Positions 37,001 to 46,349 of a DNA stretch of 64,000 bases are shown piece after piece. The notes beneath the pieces are model-generated. The model worked only from the letters and a program-made list of their open reading frames with translations. It searched no databases and was not told the origin of the DNA. Position 1 is the first letter of the stretch; every line of letters begins with the position of its first letter. The translations under genes were made by a program, and so were the position numbers. Source of the DNA: CBDCBA01 sp965214125 (GTDB lineage Bacteria; Planctomycetota; Phycisphaerae; Tepidisphaerales; Tepidisphaeraceae); assembly GCA_965214125.1 (NCBI GenBank), contig CBDCBA010000004.1:62001-126000 (forward strand), read 5' to 3'.

Positions 37001-38160
37001 TGCTCGCTCCCGCCGAGGCGCACCAGGCGCGGCGGTTCGCCCGCGTTGCGCATCTGATTCTGAACCTGCTGCTCCCCGTTGCGAGCCAGCGACAGCTCCT
37101 GCTGGGCGATTCGCTGGTCCTGCTGAAGCTGGTTCAGTTTGACTTGCAGGGCGTTGTACCCCGCGGAAAGCGTCTCGACGCTTGCCTCGGCCGGCCGCGT
37201 CGCGGGGTCGTCGTCGGGCTCGAGTTGGGCCTCGTACTGGGCGATGCGCAGGCGAAGCTCCATCATTTGATTGACCCACCGCGCCAGCGGGCCATCGTCC
37301 GGCTCGGCCCGCTCCGCGGCCGCCACGCGGGCCTCGGCAAGCTGCACCTTCGCCCGCAGCACATCCATCGGAGTCGCCACCCCCGCCTCGACCTCGGCCT
37401 CAAGGCGCTCGACCGTCTCCTCCAACAGCGTGATCAGATCCTGCTGCGCCGCGTCGATCGGGCTCATCTGCCTGGCGAATTCCCGCACCTCCGGCAACGC
37501 CCGCTCCAGCGCCGCGAGCTGCGCGCGGCTCGACCGAAGCGGCCCCTCCACGCTCGGCCCGCGCGTCGACGTCCGGCGCTGCGCCTCCTGAAGCGCCGCC
37601 TGCGCCCGATAGACCTCCGCCTGCGCCTGCGACACGTCCCGCGCCAGCTCCTCCGCCTGTGCAGACAACTCCTTCAGGGCTTGCTGGGCCCGCTCCAACT
37701 CGCGCCGCATCGCCTCGACGTCGTCGCCGCCGAGCCGCGACACGGCGCGGTTGCCGCGCTCGATCAGGGCGTCGAGCACCTTGGCGGCCGACACCTCCGC
37801 GCCGTCGGGCAGGTTGTCGGTCAGGACCAGGACCGTGAGCGTCATCGCCTGGTTGCCGGCCTCGGCGATCTCCAACTGCACCGCGGGCCGCACCGAGGCG
37901 GGATCATTGATGCCAAGCCCGTCGCACAGCGTGCCATCAAGCATTGACGTGGTCAGGAGCATCGCCTGGACCGTCTGCATCTCGACGGGCCGGCGGTTCT
38001 GCATCTGGCCGGTGATCGCGACGACCGCCGACGCCCGCTCGACCTGCGCCGCCACCACCGCCGCCACCGCCCCCACCGCCGTTGCTGACAGGGCGAGCAA
38101 CGCGAGGAGGACGATCAGGAACGCTCGTTGCCCAGGACCGCGCGGCCGTTGTTGTCGCAT
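36997..38160 (-). CDS. Membrane-anchored coiled-coil protein
   Basis: This 387-residue protein has one N-terminal membrane helix (AFLIVLLALLALSATAVGAV). A globular part of about 100 residues follows, then a long coiled coil from roughly 145 to 300 (ELERAQQALKELSAQAEELA) and a second helical stretch at the end. The topology recalls polysaccharide co-polymerase or secretion-adaptor proteins, but no family motif is clear. It is translationally coupled to the propeller protein downstream and follows the DnaQ-WYL gene by 21 bp. Confidence 0.75.
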   Translation of the reverse strand: MRQQRPRGPGQRAFLIVLLALLALSATAVGAVAAVVAAQVERASAVVAITGQMQNRRPVEMQTVQAMLLTTSMLDGTLCDGLGINDPASVRPAVQLEIAEAGNQAMTLTVLVLTDNLPDGAEVSAAKVLDALIERGNRAVSRLGGDDVEAMRRELERAQQALKELSAQAEELARDVSQAQAEVYRAQAALQEAQRRTSTRGPSVEGPLRSSRAQLAALERALPEVREFARQMSPIDAAQQDLITLLEETVERLEAEVEAGVATPMDVLRAKVQLAEARVAAAERAEPDDGPLARWVNQMMELRLRIAQYEAQLEPDDDPATRPAEASVETLSAGYNALQVKLNQLQQDQRIAQQELSLARNGEQQVQNQMRNAGEPPRLVRLGGSEQ

Positions 38161-38181
38161 GCGGGCAATGTAGCAGATCGC

Positions 38182-39084
38182 TCATTCCACCGCGGCGTCG
38201 GCAAGGCGTTCGACGCGCACGATGCGGTCGAGCTTGAACGTCCGCCGGTCGCCCCGCAGGTGGCAGTGGGCAATCAGCGTGGCGGTTCCGCGGAATTGCC
38301 GCACCTCGATCGGCTCGACCGTCCGCACGCTCTCCTTGCGGCGGGCGTCGAGGTAGAACAGCCTGACCCGGCCGCGACATTCCAGCGCTTGGGCTAGGTC
38401 GGCGGGGAGATCGAGCAGGCCCTCCTCGGCCGCCGGCTCCAAGGGCATCGGGCCGCCTTGCGCTTGAAGCGCGTCGAGCAGGGTGCACCCGAAGCCGCCC
38501 CAGGGCTCGAGCAGGATTTCGAGCACTTGGCCCGTTGTCACCGCGTCGGCGAGCGCGCGGTGGGCGGCCGTCGGCTCCACGCCAAGGCGACGCGACAGCT
38601 TTTGCAGCCCGTTGCCCCCGCGGCCAAAGCGGCGGCGGGCGATGCGGACCGTGTCGAGGACGTGGGCGTTGCCTAGTTCGTTCGTCAGCGTCGAGCCGGC
38701 GCGGCGAACCTCGGCGCTGAGAAATCCCAGATCGAACCGCACGTTGTGCCCGACGATCACCGCGCCGCGAAGGCCGCCAAGGATGTCCTCCAACCGATCG
38801 GCGAACGTCGGCTGGCCCGCGACCATCTCCTGCGAGATGCCGGTCAAAGCCACAATGCTCGGCGGGATGCGGCGGTTGGGGTCGACCAGCGCCGCGAACT
38901 CCCGCGCCAGCACGCCGCCGTCGTAGCGGGCGATGCCGACCTCGGTCACGCGGTCGCCGAAGCGCGGGCTGGCGCCGGTGGTCTCGACGTCGACCACGGC
39001 GACGGGCGTTTGATCGAGGCGGTCGAGCAGGCTTGGCATGGGGTGAACTCGGTACGTCCCCTGTTCGACCGGCTTTCGGGTCAC
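38182..39084 (-). CDS. DnaQ-like exonuclease fused to a WYL-like domain
   Basis: This 300-residue protein starts with a DEDDh exonuclease domain: VVDVETTG (D32, E34), GHNVRFDLGFLS, and AAHRALADAVTT with His and Asp. That is the epsilon-subunit type of 3-5 exonuclease. The C-terminal 65 residues (RGRVRLFYLDARRKESVRTVEP, then RGTATLIAHCHLRGDRRTFKLDRI) match the WYL domain, a sensor usually found in transcriptional regulators of defence and repair genes. The GTG at 39084 overlaps the upstream stop; an ATG at 39039 would remove 15 residues. The combination suggests ligand-regulated nuclease activity. Confidence 0.85.
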   Translation of the reverse strand: MTRKPVEQGTYRVHPMPSLLDRLDQTPVAVVDVETTGASPRFGDRVTEVGIARYDGGVLAREFAALVDPNRRIPPSIVALTGISQEMVAGQPTFADRLEDILGGLRGAVIVGHNVRFDLGFLSAEVRRAGSTLTNELGNAHVLDTVRIARRRFGRGGNGLQKLSRRLGVEPTAAHRALADAVTTGQVLEILLEPWGGFGCTLLDALQAQGGPMPLEPAAEEGLLDLPADLAQALECRGRVRLFYLDARRKESVRTVEPIEVRQFRGTATLIAHCHLRGDRRTFKLDRIVRVERLADAAVE

Positions 39085-41594
39085 TGCGCGTCGGGTTGCG
39101 CGGTGTAGAGCAGGGCGGCGGTCATCAGGCGGGTGGCGTCGGCGGGTTCGTAGCCAATCACACCGCCGACGGGGGCGCCGACCAGGCCGTTGGACAGATC
39201 CTCGTTGCTGACGATCACCGCGAGGCGGCCGTCGAGTTCGATGCCGCGCAGGCGCGGCGTGTTGGCGCTGCCAACGGCACGGCGAGCGAACAGGCGGTAA
39301 TCGACGCGCTCGATCGGCTCGCCCGTGGCACGGTAGAGCGGGTGCGCTGTCGGCAGCACCTCGCCCAGCCCGCTCGCGGCCTCGCCGAAGGCGGCACGCA
39401 GGCGGGTCTCAATCGTCTGCCCAAACGTCGCGTCGCCACCGGCGGCATCGACAATCAACGTGCCGCCGCTCTCAACGAACGCCTTGATTGCCTCGAACTC
39501 CTCGGCGGTGGGGGCGCCCTCGCCCGTGCCGGTGAGGTGGGCCACGTCGTAGCCGTCGAGCGATTGGCCGTCGGCGCCGAGGGCGACGGGTTCAACGCTC
39601 AGGTCCAGACCATGCTCGTTGCGCAGCACGTTCGCGAGGCGCACCCACCCGGCCGGCTCGGGGTCGGGGTTGCCCTCGTACATCAGCCGCGCGAGCTTGA
39701 GCGACTTGTCCGTGGTGGCGTTGGGGTCGGCGTCGACAAGGTGGGTGTTGCCCTTGAACGGCTGCGGCTGCTTGTCGACGGCGTACAGGTAGACGTTTGT
39801 GCCGATTTGGAAGGAGTCCTCGCGGCTGCGGTTGTAGAGCTGCCAGTCGCGGGCCAGGTCCTGGTCGGCGATGAGTACCATCAGCTCGCGCACGCCGTTG
39901 GAGAGCCCGAGCAGCCGCGGCTTGCGGCGCATGGCCTTGAGGTTGAACTTCTGGTCGGTGTAGATCGGGTGGTCGTCGGGCAGCACGCGGAACACGTACC
40001 CGCCGCTCTCCGCGAACATCGACTCGCCGAGGGCGACGAAGCTGTCGGCAAAGGCCTGGCTGCCGCAGTCGGCGTTGCCCAGCAGCAGTCCGCCCTCCTG
40101 AACGTACCGCTTGAGGGCGTTCGTCTCGGCGTCGGTGAACGCCAGCGGCTGGCTGCCGGCGAGGTAGCTGACGGGCGCGTCGTGTAGCTCGCGGGCGACG
40201 GCCTCCACGTCGGCGTCGGCTATGGCGCCGAAGTTGATGGCCTGCCAGTTGATGCCGCGCTCGTCAACCTCGCGCACGTACTTGGCGAGGTTGGCGACGT
40301 CGCGCGGGCGCTGGTTCCAGGTGCCCACGCGCCGGCCGTCGCCCTCGCCGGCGGCGTAGCCGAGCTTGTTCATGAAGACCGGCTCGCGCCCGCGGGTCAG
40401 GAAGAGCAGGGCGAAGCTGGTGTCAACTGTCCCGCCCCAGTTGCCGCGCGGTCCCTGCTTTTCGAGCAGGTGGCGGGCGCCCTCGGCGTACCAGTCGAGG
40501 CTGCCCAGGTACTTCAGCCCGCTCGCCACGCCGATGCGCTCGATGCCGTAGAGCGTGTAGTTGTTGGAGTCGTAGGGTCCGTAGTTGGTCTTCCTGGCCA
40601 GCACCGGGTCGGCGTTCTCGTCGATCGTGCGGCGGTGGACGAGGTACGGGAAGCCCTCGATCAGAAAGGCCATCCCGCGCTCGATCGCGGGATTAGTGAT
40701 GTTGCCGCGGCAGTCGATGCCGTTGTTAGCGTGCAGGTAGTCCTGGGTGATGAACAGCGACGCCACGCCGGCGGCGGTCATGCTCATGCTGGTGGGCTTT
40801 TGCAGGTCCTCGCGCCAAATCGGCTCGCCGGCGTAGGCCCAGCCGCCGTCGCCCTGCTGCCAGCGCAGCCAAGCGTTCTCCATCGCCTCCCAGTACGCCT
40901 GCGGAACCTCTGCGCCGTATTGGTTGGCCGCCCACAGCCCCAGCACGCCGTACTGGCTCACGCTCAGGTCGACGCGGTTGGACTCGCTTGGCAGGTAATC
41001 GAATAGGCCGAAGTTGTCGTTCGTGAAGTTCTTGCCGCGCTGGGCGATGTTGTTGCCCTGGATCGCCTCGCCCAGCAGTTGCCAGTCCCGCCGCATCGCC
41101 TGCTGGTACTCGCGCTTGCGCGGCAGTTGCAGCCAGACCTGCGCCCGCACGCCCAGCGCGTAGACGCCGACGATATCAGCCTGCGTCAGCCCGGCGATCG
41201 CCTTGGCGAGCTTGGGGTTCTCCGGATCCTCGCCCGCGGCGAGCAGGGCGTAGGTAGCGAGCGCCGTCTTGCCGCCCCACTGCCCGCCCTTGGCGCCGGC
41301 GGGAGCGACCTGCGTCGGGTCGCGCTCCGACCGCTCGCGTTGGTCGTACGCCACGTCTTCCCAGAGAAGTTCGTCGTCCTGCGTGTCGTAGAGGTACTGG
41401 ACCGCCCGGCGGATGGCGCGGTCGATTTCACGCGGGTCGATCTCGGGCGTCTCGAACGCTTCCTGCGCCGCGTTCAAGGTCGGCCTTGCCGCGCGCAGCG
41501 GCGTCGAGCAGGCCAGCACCATTGCCGCGGTGACCAACAGACTGGCGGACTGGTGGACCCAACGCACGACAGGAAGACTTCGAGTACAGCGCAT
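39081..41594 (-). CDS. Secreted DUF4159 protein with terpene-cyclase-like toroid
   Basis: This protein of about 837 residues has a signal peptide (LLVTAAMVLACSTPLRA). An N-terminal half is built from prenyltransferase/squalene-cyclase-like alpha-alpha repeats (LSVSQYGVLGLWAANQYGAE and QQGDGGWAYAG). Two DUF4159 domains follow, the first with INFGAIADADVEAVAREL and LKRYVQEGGLLLGNADCGS, the second with KAFVESGGTLIVDAAGGD. DUF4159 is a Rossmann-like domain of unknown role common in planctomycetes and myxobacteria. It overlaps the DnaQ-WYL gene by 4 nt. Confidence 0.85.
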   Translation of the reverse strand: MRCTRSLPVVRWVHQSASLLVTAAMVLACSTPLRAARPTLNAAQEAFETPEIDPREIDRAIRRAVQYLYDTQDDELLWEDVAYDQRERSERDPTQVAPAGAKGGQWGGKTALATYALLAAGEDPENPKLAKAIAGLTQADIVGVYALGVRAQVWLQLPRKREYQQAMRRDWQLLGEAIQGNNIAQRGKNFTNDNFGLFDYLPSESNRVDLSVSQYGVLGLWAANQYGAEVPQAYWEAMENAWLRWQQGDGGWAYAGEPIWREDLQKPTSMSMTAAGVASLFITQDYLHANNGIDCRGNITNPAIERGMAFLIEGFPYLVHRRTIDENADPVLARKTNYGPYDSNNYTLYGIERIGVASGLKYLGSLDWYAEGARHLLEKQGPRGNWGGTVDTSFALLFLTRGREPVFMNKLGYAAGEGDGRRVGTWNQRPRDVANLAKYVREVDERGINWQAINFGAIADADVEAVARELHDAPVSYLAGSQPLAFTDAETNALKRYVQEGGLLLGNADCGSQAFADSFVALGESMFAESGGYVFRVLPDDHPIYTDQKFNLKAMRRKPRLLGLSNGVRELMVLIADQDLARDWQLYNRSREDSFQIGTNVYLYAVDKQPQPFKGNTHLVDADPNATTDKSLKLARLMYEGNPDPEPAGWVRLANVLRNEHGLDLSVEPVALGADGQSLDGYDVAHLTGTGEGAPTAEEFEAIKAFVESGGTLIVDAAGGDATFGQTIETRLRAAFGEAASGLGEVLPTAHPLYRATGEPIERVDYRLFARRAVGSANTPRLRGIELDGRLAVIVSNEDLSNGLVGAPVGGVIGYEPADATRLMTAALLYTAQPDAQ

Positions 41595-41634
41595 GCCGGA
41601 ACAGTTTACCGCCTCCCCCGCGCGATGCACGACC

Positions 41635-42354
41635 TCACGCCAAGCCCAGCACGTCCTCAATCATGTGTCGGCCCGGCGCCCGGCCGGCGATCCAGCGCGC
41701 GCAGCGCAGCGCGCCGCGGGCGAACGTCGCGCGGCTTGTCGCCTTGTGCGTGATCTCCAGCCGCTCGCCCTCGGCCGCGAAGTGGGCCGTGTGCTCCCCG
41801 ACGACGTCGCCCATCCGCAGCGAGTGAACGCCGACCCGGCCGGGCTCGCGCGGGGTCATGCCGACCCGGCCGAAGTCGAGCGCGTCACGCGACTGGCCCC
41901 GTGCCGCCAGCACCGCGTCGGCCAGCGTCGCCGCGGTGCCGCTGGGGGCGTCCCTCTTGTGGCGGTGGTGCGCCTCGACGATCTCGATGTCGAACTCCGG
42001 CCCCAGCGCCACGGCCGCCTGCGCCGCAAGCCGGTTCAGCAACGCCACCCCGAGGCTCGTGTTGGTCGCGTGGAGCACCGCGATCTCCGCCGCGGCGTCA
42101 TCGAGCAGGGCGAGGTCCGTGTCGGCCAGCCCGGTCGTGCCGCTGACGAAGGCCGTCCCGCTCGAGCGGCAGACGCCAAGCCAGTGGCGAAAACCGTCCG
42201 GCGAGGAGAAGTCGACCAGCACGTCGCACCCCGGCAGCTCGCGATCCTCCCGCGTGAGCGCTGCGGCGAGGGTCAGATCGTCCGCGTCGTCGATCAGCTT
42301 GACCAGCAGCGATCCCACACGCCCGTTTGCCCCGGCGACGGCGATCTTCAACAT
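41635..42354 (-). CDS. dapB: 4-hydroxy-tetrahydrodipicolinate reductase
   Basis: This 239-residue enzyme of lysine and diaminopimelate synthesis reduces 4-hydroxy-tetrahydrodipicolinate with NAD(P)H. The Rossmann motif is VAGANGRVGS. VSGTTGL and LHATNTSLGVALLN are family segments, and EAHHRHKRDAPSGTA holds the catalytic His-His and Lys. The length is slightly short for DapB, with the usual final KATSRATFARGALRCARWIAG. It lies 12 bp downstream of threonine synthase, so two aspartate-family enzymes are neighbours. Confidence 0.95.
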   Translation of the reverse strand: MLKIAVAGANGRVGSLLVKLIDDADDLTLAAALTREDRELPGCDVLVDFSSPDGFRHWLGVCRSSGTAFVSGTTGLADTDLALLDDAAAEIAVLHATNTSLGVALLNRLAAQAAVALGPEFDIEIVEAHHRHKRDAPSGTAATLADAVLAARGQSRDALDFGRVGMTPREPGRVGVHSLRMGDVVGEHTAHFAAEGERLEITHKATSRATFARGALRCARWIAGRAPGRHMIEDVLGLA

Positions 42355-42366
42355 GCCAAAACCCTA

Positions 42367-43719
42367 TCACGACGCGAGGGCGGCGCGGATGGCGTCGAGG
42401 TCGTTCGCAACCTTCACCGGCGGGTTCGCGAGCTTGCCGGGACGTTCGCCGAGGTGGTAGTCGACGGTGCGGTCGGTGTCCTTGAGCTCGTGGCCGGTCA
42501 GGATGCAGACGACGTCCTGGCCCGGTTTGATGACACCTTCTTCGACGAGTTGTCTTACGCCGGCGATCGTCGCGCCGCTCGCGGGCTCGCAGCCGTAGCC
42601 GAAGCGGGCGACGCGGGCGCGGCCATCGAGGATGGCATCATCGTCCGCCTCCCGTACGACGCCGTTCGTGAAGTCGAGTGCCCGCAGCGCCTTGGGCAAG
42701 TTCACCGGCCGGCCGATTTCGATGGCGCTGGCGACCGTTTTGGCGCGGTGGCCGCTCGCGTCCATCTCCGCGAAGAACTGCGCCGTCACGTCCCGGTCGA
42801 ACCGACCGTTATTCCATCGCAGGTCCCGCTCGTTGTAGAGCCGCGCCAGCGTGTTCGCACCCTTGGCGTTGATGACGGCCAGGCGCGGCACGCGGTCGAT
42901 CAGGTCAAGCTTCTTCAGTTCCATGAACGCCTTGCCGAACGCGCTCGTGTTGCCCAGGTTTCCGCCGGGCACGACGATCCAGTCCGGCACGCGCCAGCCG
43001 CGTGCCTCGAGCACGCGGTACATGATCGCCTTCTGCCCTTCGAGGCGAAAGGGGTTGACGCTGTTCATCAGGTACACGCCCGACGTCGCGTCCTCGGCGA
43101 GTTCGCGGACGCGGCGGAGGCAGTCGTCGAAGTCGCCGTCGACCTGGAGCGTGGTGGCCCCGTAGTCGAGGGCCTGGCTGAGCTTGCCGAAGGCAATCTT
43201 GCCGCTGCCGACGAAGACGACGGCCTTGAAGCCGCTCAGGCTCGCGTAAAGCGCCAGCGCCGCCGACGTGTTGCCCGTGCTGGCGCAGGCGACGGTCGCG
43301 GCACCGACCATCTTCGCGTGCGTGAACGCGGCCGTCATGCCGTTGTCCTTGAAGCTGCCGCTGGGATTAAACCCCTCGTACTGCAACTGCAACGAGCCCG
43401 CGGGCAGGCCGATGTCGGCCGCGAGCAGGTCGGCGGTCTGCAAGAGCGTGCGGCCCTCGCCGATCGTGATGATGCCCGACTCGTCGCCGAAGAACGGCAT
43501 CAGATCGCGGAACCGCCAAACGCCGCTTTGGTCGAGCGGATCAAGCGAGGCGCGACGAGCGTCAAAGGCGTGCAGCGACGTGGGCGTCGGCAGGTTTGGC
43601 CAGTCGTAGCGGACGTCGAGCAGCCCGCCGCACTTGGGGCAGGCGACGGCGACGGTGCGGACGTCGAGCGTCTCGCCGCAGTCGGGGTCGATGCACTGCT
43701 GAAACACGCTGGTCATCAT
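42367..43719 (-). CDS. thrC: Threonine synthase
   Basis: This 450-residue PLP enzyme converts O-phosphohomoserine to threonine. It belongs to the form with an N-terminal zinc ribbon (CIDPDC and CPKCGG). The PLP lysine lies in NPSGSFKDNGMTAAF, the phosphate-binding segment is ACASTGNTSAALALY, and VPGGNLGNTSAFGKAF follows. The ATG at 43719 overlaps the M50 protease stop as ATGA. It precedes dapB by 12 bp in the same transcript. Confidence 0.96.
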   Translation of the reverse strand: MMTSVFQQCIDPDCGETLDVRTVAVACPKCGGLLDVRYDWPNLPTPTSLHAFDARRASLDPLDQSGVWRFRDLMPFFGDESGIITIGEGRTLLQTADLLAADIGLPAGSLQLQYEGFNPSGSFKDNGMTAAFTHAKMVGAATVACASTGNTSAALALYASLSGFKAVVFVGSGKIAFGKLSQALDYGATTLQVDGDFDDCLRRVRELAEDATSGVYLMNSVNPFRLEGQKAIMYRVLEARGWRVPDWIVVPGGNLGNTSAFGKAFMELKKLDLIDRVPRLAVINAKGANTLARLYNERDLRWNNGRFDRDVTAQFFAEMDASGHRAKTVASAIEIGRPVNLPKALRALDFTNGVVREADDDAILDGRARVARFGYGCEPASGATIAGVRQLVEEGVIKPGQDVVCILTGHELKDTDRTVDYHLGERPGKLANPPVKVANDLDAIRAALAS

Positions 43720-44786
43720 TTAAGGGACCGGGCCCGTTCGAGCGTTTGCTTCTCACGCCTTGACAGGGAGTTCATGCCCTGGCGGTGGATTTTGTCGAGG
43801 ATGGCGTCGACGTCGGCCTCGAGTTGAGCGATGGCGGCTGCCTCGCGTTCGGCGGCCTTCTGCTCCTTAACGCGGCGGCGCTTCTCCATCAGGCTGGTCT
43901 TGGCCGGGGCGTCGGGATCGATCCGCAGCGACTGCCGCCACGGCTCGTCGTCCTCCTCGTTGAAGGCATGCGGCCCGGCGGCCTTGATCTGCTGGTGGAG
44001 CTGGCGGTTGTGGATGAAAAAGAGCACGCCGAGCACGATCAGCATGAAGTTCCGCTGCCACAGCCCCACCACGGCGAGCACGCCGCAGCCGATTTGTCCC
44101 GTGAAGGTCGCGATGACCATCGACCGGTAGTAGCCCATGCGGGCCCAGAGAACCTCCTGCACCATCCGCCCGCCGTCGAGCGGGAAAATCGGCAGGAAGA
44201 CATTGAAGCAAAAGAGCAGCCAACTGACTTTAAAGCAGTACCAGACCCAGAACGTCGGGTCGCCGTAGCTGAGGGCGACTTCGTACGGAATCAGGAAGCG
44301 AAACGGGTTGAACAGCGACCCAAAGCTCAGCCCGCCGAAGTTGTTCAGCGTGAACGACAGCACGAGCAGGCAGAGCGTGCAGACAACCAGGTTCACCGCC
44401 GGACCGGCCGCCGTCGTGATGAAGGCGGGCAGCGGCCGGCGCGGCGACTGCGTGAAGGCCAGCCCGCCCAGCGGCCACATCAGAATGTCTTCGGCCGTGC
44501 CGCCCACGGCCCGCGCGCCAAAGCAGTGCCCGTACTCGTGCAACAGCACGAGCCCGAACAGGAGCGAGAGCGTCGCGATCTTGTCGGGCAGGTCGTACCC
44601 CTGCGTCCAGTTGAACAGAAGCGAGATGGCAATGTAGAGAACAAACGTCGAGTGCAGCGCGACGCGAATGCCCCACGCTTCGTACAGGTGCACGCGGCCG
44701 TTCATAATCCAGCCGCTCACGCGCGCCAGCCCATCCTGGGGGCCGCCCGGATAGCTGCGGTTGTAATCGCGGTCGCTCGCGCCCAT
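43716..44786 (-). CDS. Site-2-protease-family (M50) zinc metalloprotease
   Basis: This 356-residue membrane protein has six or so helices. The zinc motif LLHEYGHCFGA (H83, E84, H87) and the third-ligand motif IFPLDGGRM (D204) are both in membrane segments, as in SpoIVFB-type intramembrane proteases. The soluble C-terminus with DAILDKIHRQGMNSLSRREK resembles the DUF6576 tail found on planctomycete rhomboid-like proteins. It should cut a membrane-bound regulator, but no anti-sigma substrate is adjacent. It overlaps thrC by 4 nt and is divergent from sppA. Confidence 0.9.
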   Translation of the reverse strand: MGASDRDYNRSYPGGPQDGLARVSGWIMNGRVHLYEAWGIRVALHSTFVLYIAISLLFNWTQGYDLPDKIATLSLLFGLVLLHEYGHCFGARAVGGTAEDILMWPLGGLAFTQSPRRPLPAFITTAAGPAVNLVVCTLCLLVLSFTLNNFGGLSFGSLFNPFRFLIPYEVALSYGDPTFWVWYCFKVSWLLFCFNVFLPIFPLDGGRMVQEVLWARMGYYRSMVIATFTGQIGCGVLAVVGLWQRNFMLIVLGVLFFIHNRQLHQQIKAAGPHAFNEEDDEPWRQSLRIDPDAPAKTSLMEKRRRVKEQKAAEREAAAIAQLEADVDAILDKIHRQGMNSLSRREKQTLERARSLK

Positions 44787-44874
44787 CGTGTCGAGACGAT
44801 ATGCGCCTCGCGACACGGTCGACCGTCCGCGTTAACGCTCGCTTTGACAACCTGCCCTCGCGCGCACCCTCGAT

Positions 44875-44961
44875 GCCGGAGCGGAAGCTCCGGGTCACTC
44901 CGAGTCTTCTTGCACACGAGCCCCCCGTTGCCCCGGCACGACCCGGAGCTTCCGCTCCGGC
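44875..44961. repeat. Double palindrome between M50 protease and sppA
   Basis: Perfect 22-bp inverted arms lie at 44875-44896 and 44940-44961, extending to about 25 bp with one mismatch. Each arm is a hairpin CCGGAGC-GGAA-GCTCCGG. It lies in the divergent promoter region of two genes. The architecture matches the other REPIN-like elements, though the GTAG foot is absent. Confidence 0.8.
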
Positions 44962-45028
44962 GTCGGGGGGATATGGAGCGTTCGGGACGTGGCGCTCGGC
45001 GTCGAGTCCGAGGGCCGTACGATACGTC

Positions 45029-46222
45029 ATGCCCGATGAATTGCCCCCGCCCCCGCCCGGTGGCGGCCAGCCGCCCGTGGACCCGCGCGGCACGCTCCAT
45101 CCCGCACAGCCCGGCGCTCAGCCGCCACCACCGCCACCGCCGCCGCAGGGGAACGGGCCGCGTCCGCCGATGCCGCCGCCGGGATTTTACCCGCCGCCGC
45201 CGATGATGTATCCACCGCCGCCGCGCAAAAGCCACGCCCTGCGGAACACGCTGCTGACCCTCGCGGGCCTGCTCGCGTTCGTCGGCGTCTTCGTGGTCGT
45301 GCTGTTCCTGGTCGTCGGCGTCGTCGCGTCGGGCGGCGGGGCTAGCGGTGGGGTGGTGACCAAGACCGTCACGACCGGCCAGCGCAGCCAGAGCATCGCC
45401 GTCATTCCCGTCGAAGGGCTGATCCTCGACCCCACCGAGCAACGGTTTCACCGCCACCTGGAGAAGGCGGCCAACGACGCGAACGTGAAGGCCGTTCTCG
45501 TGCTTATTTCAACGCCCGGCGGGACCGTAACCGACTCGCACGAGATGTACGACGCGCTGCTGAAGTTCAAGGCGAAAAAGGACGTGCCCGTCTACGTCCA
45601 CATGAACGACGTCGCCGCCAGCGGCGGGTACTTCCTGGCGTGCGCGGCCGACAAGATCTTCGCGCAGGAGACGACCATCACCGGCAGCATCGGCGTGCTG
45701 ATCCAGTACCCGCAACTCGCCGGATTTGCGGAGAAGACGGGCATCAAGCTGGAGACGATCGTCGCCGAAGGTTCGCCCAAGAAGAACTCGCTCGACTCCT
45801 TCGAGCGGCCCGACGCGGAGGATTTGGCGGACGTCAAGACGCTGCTCAACAGCCAGTACGACCTGTTCCGCCGCGTCGTCGAGACACAGCGCGGCAGCCA
45901 GATTGCCGCGGCCGAGGCCACCGTCGACGAGGCCGCCAGCGGAGCGATCTTCCTCGGCCCCGACGCGCTGGACCTGGGGCTGGTCGACGCGATCGGCTTC
46001 CTGGACGACACCCTGGCGGCTCTGGCGACGGACGCTGGGCTGAGCAACCCGCACGTCATCCGCTACGACCGCCCGCCGACGCTGCTGGAAGAACTCGGGT
46101 TTTCCGCCGCGGCGTCGCCGGCCGTGACACTCGACGGTGACTCGGCCAAGTCGCTTGCAGTCGAACTGCTGCACGAGGCGTCGTCGCCGCGAATGCTCTA
46201 CCTCTACCAAGGGGCGCGGTAG
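45029..46222 (+). CDS. sppA: Signal peptide peptidase SppA-like S49 protease
   Basis: This 397-residue protein starts with a cytoplasmic Pro-rich region (residues 5-65) and one membrane helix (LLAFVGVFVVVLFLVVGVVA). The S49 domain follows: VLISTPGGTVTDSHEMYDAL, then VYVHMNDVAASGGYFLACAA with the nucleophilic Ser near 198. TTITGSIGVLIQYPQL is the family substrate-groove motif. It degrades leftover signal peptides or membrane proteins. The ATG at 45029 lies 67 bp beyond the palindromic element. Confidence 0.92.
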   Translation: MPDELPPPPPGGGQPPVDPRGTLHPAQPGAQPPPPPPPPQGNGPRPPMPPPGFYPPPPMMYPPPPRKSHALRNTLLTLAGLLAFVGVFVVVLFLVVGVVASGGGASGGVVTKTVTTGQRSQSIAVIPVEGLILDPTEQRFHRHLEKAANDANVKAVLVLISTPGGTVTDSHEMYDALLKFKAKKDVPVYVHMNDVAASGGYFLACAADKIFAQETTITGSIGVLIQYPQLAGFAEKTGIKLETIVAEGSPKKNSLDSFERPDAEDLADVKTLLNSQYDLFRRVVETQRGSQIAAAEATVDEAASGAIFLGPDALDLGLVDAIGFLDDTLAALATDAGLSNPHVIRYDRPPTLLEELGFSAAASPAVTLDGDSAKSLAVELLHEASSPRMLYLYQGAR

Positions 46223-46243
46223 GTGGATTATCCCCGCAGCGCA

Positions 46244-46333
46244 CCAAGCCGCGTTGCTACGCAACGCTGGTCCGGCGAATGAAGAGTTGGTCTTCGCTCG
46301 CTCAGACCAGCGTTGCGTTGCAACGCGGTTTGG
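46244..46333. repeat. Inverted repeat with nested hairpins
   Basis: Two 29-bp arms (46244-46272 and 46305-46333) are inverted complements with two mismatches. The left arm contains the hairpin GCGTTGC-TAC-GCAACGC. It lies 21 bp after sppA and just before a second such element, between convergent genes. Confidence 0.8.
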
Positions 46334-46349
46334 GGATGGGGGAGGTGAC

